A program made the position numbers and the translations under genes. From Candolleomyces eurysporus (lineage: Eukaryota > Basidiomycota > Agaricomycetes > Agaricales > Psathyrellaceae): DNA of 36,032 nucleotides. Below, piece after piece: positions 35,568-36,032 of this stretch. The DNA is taken from positions 1 to 36,032 of the forward strand of contig JANBPK010001276.1 of assembly GCA_027579435.1 (NCBI GenBank), written 5' to 3'. Below the pieces are notes generated by a model that saw only the letters and a program-made list of their open reading frames with translations, ran no database searches and was not told the DNA's origin. Each line of letters starts with the position of its first letter. The stretch's first letter is position 1.

Positions 35568-36032
35568 TGGTGTCGGAATTGTGCACCACTCACTACAATT
35601 GAACTACAGTCAATTGTGCATTAATTACAACAGTTGTTCAGACTTCCCAGGGTGGGGAACAGGTCACCAAATGGTGCATCACTCACCACCAGCCGCCATC
35701 CTAAAGTGGTGCATCATCGTGCACCAAGCACCACCCGCAATCAGTACGCAATTGATAGGCGGCAAAGTAGTGCATAGTCGATGCACCAATGACTCCGACT
35801 GAATGCCTACTTTGTAGGGTATTAAGTAGTGCATTATCAATGCACCACACCGACTGAGTGCCTTCCCGTTAGCTGGCAAAGTAGTGCATTGTCAATACAC
35901 CACACCAACCGAGCGCCTTCCCGTTAGCTGGCAAAGTAGTGTATCATTGATGCACCACCCCACTGACTGCCGACTTCATAGGGGGCAAAGTAGTGCATTG
36001 TCAATACACCACACCGACTGAGCATCTTCCCG
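35568..36032. repeat. Hairpin-forming minisatellite, unit about 55 bp
   Basis: Imperfect tandem units of the form GGCAAAGTAGTGCAT...CCTTCCCGTTAGCT repeat from about 35760 to the window end; related GTGCACCA motifs begin at about 35580. One full unit is 35876-35930. Most units contain a short inverted repeat, such as GTGCATT-ATC-AATGCAC (35829-35845), GTGCAT-AGTCG-ATGCAC (35770-35786) and GGTGCA-TCATCG-TGCACC (35708-35725). The array continues beyond the window. Confidence 0.85.

Noticed and set aside
35568..36032. CRISPR-like array
   Set aside because: The units are imperfect and contiguous, with no constant repeat and unique spacers, and the DNA is eukaryotic. It is a minisatellite.

Overview
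This window is nuclear DNA from a filamentous basidiomycete, most likely an Agaricomycete. The genes carry many short (about 50-85 nt) GT-AG introns. There is a class I hydrophobin, a fungal-type URA2 with a dead dihydroorotase region, a beta-tubulin whose C-terminus is typical of fungi, and lineage-type F-box and NACHT genes. I cannot name the species. Scattered N's, several beside homopolymers, mark it as draft sequence. At least one N and one G-run in URA2 behave as false extra bases.

Layout. 1-290: 3' end of an unidentified + strand gene. 493-2202 (-): intronless F-box gene. 2203-4004: non-coding, with a foldback repeat. 4005-4980 (+): decayed F-box paralogue in opposite orientation. 6004-6692 (+): six-exon hydrophobin. 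7112-9489 and 10695-13059 (-): two tandem flavin-dependent halogenase-type genes that I could resolve exon by exon (534 and 538 aa). 14178-21432 (-): URA2, the fused pyrimidine-pathway enzyme. 21835-23775 (-): beta-tubulin. These central genes are single-copy housekeeping or metabolic genes with intact reading frames, apart from the sequence errors.

From 24.5 kb to the end the window changes character. A decayed trypsin-like peptidase gene (+) is followed by two copies of a roughly 3.85-kb tandem unit. Each unit carries a NACHT NTPase gene (27658-29763 and 31245-33607). Then come a second decayed trypsin-like peptidase gene in inverted orientation, a NACHT fragment cut at both ends, and a hairpin-forming minisatellite of about 55 bp that runs off the window. 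This is a fast-evolving region of NLR-like genes, of the kind linked to self/non-self recognition in fungi. Function here is inference.

How the genes relate: the halogenase pair is the strongest candidate for special biology. It is a tandem duplication with almost fully conserved intron positions and no polyketide synthase, NRPS or terpene cyclase gene in view. It may therefore act on a metabolite made elsewhere. URA2 and beta-tubulin are housekeeping neighbours.
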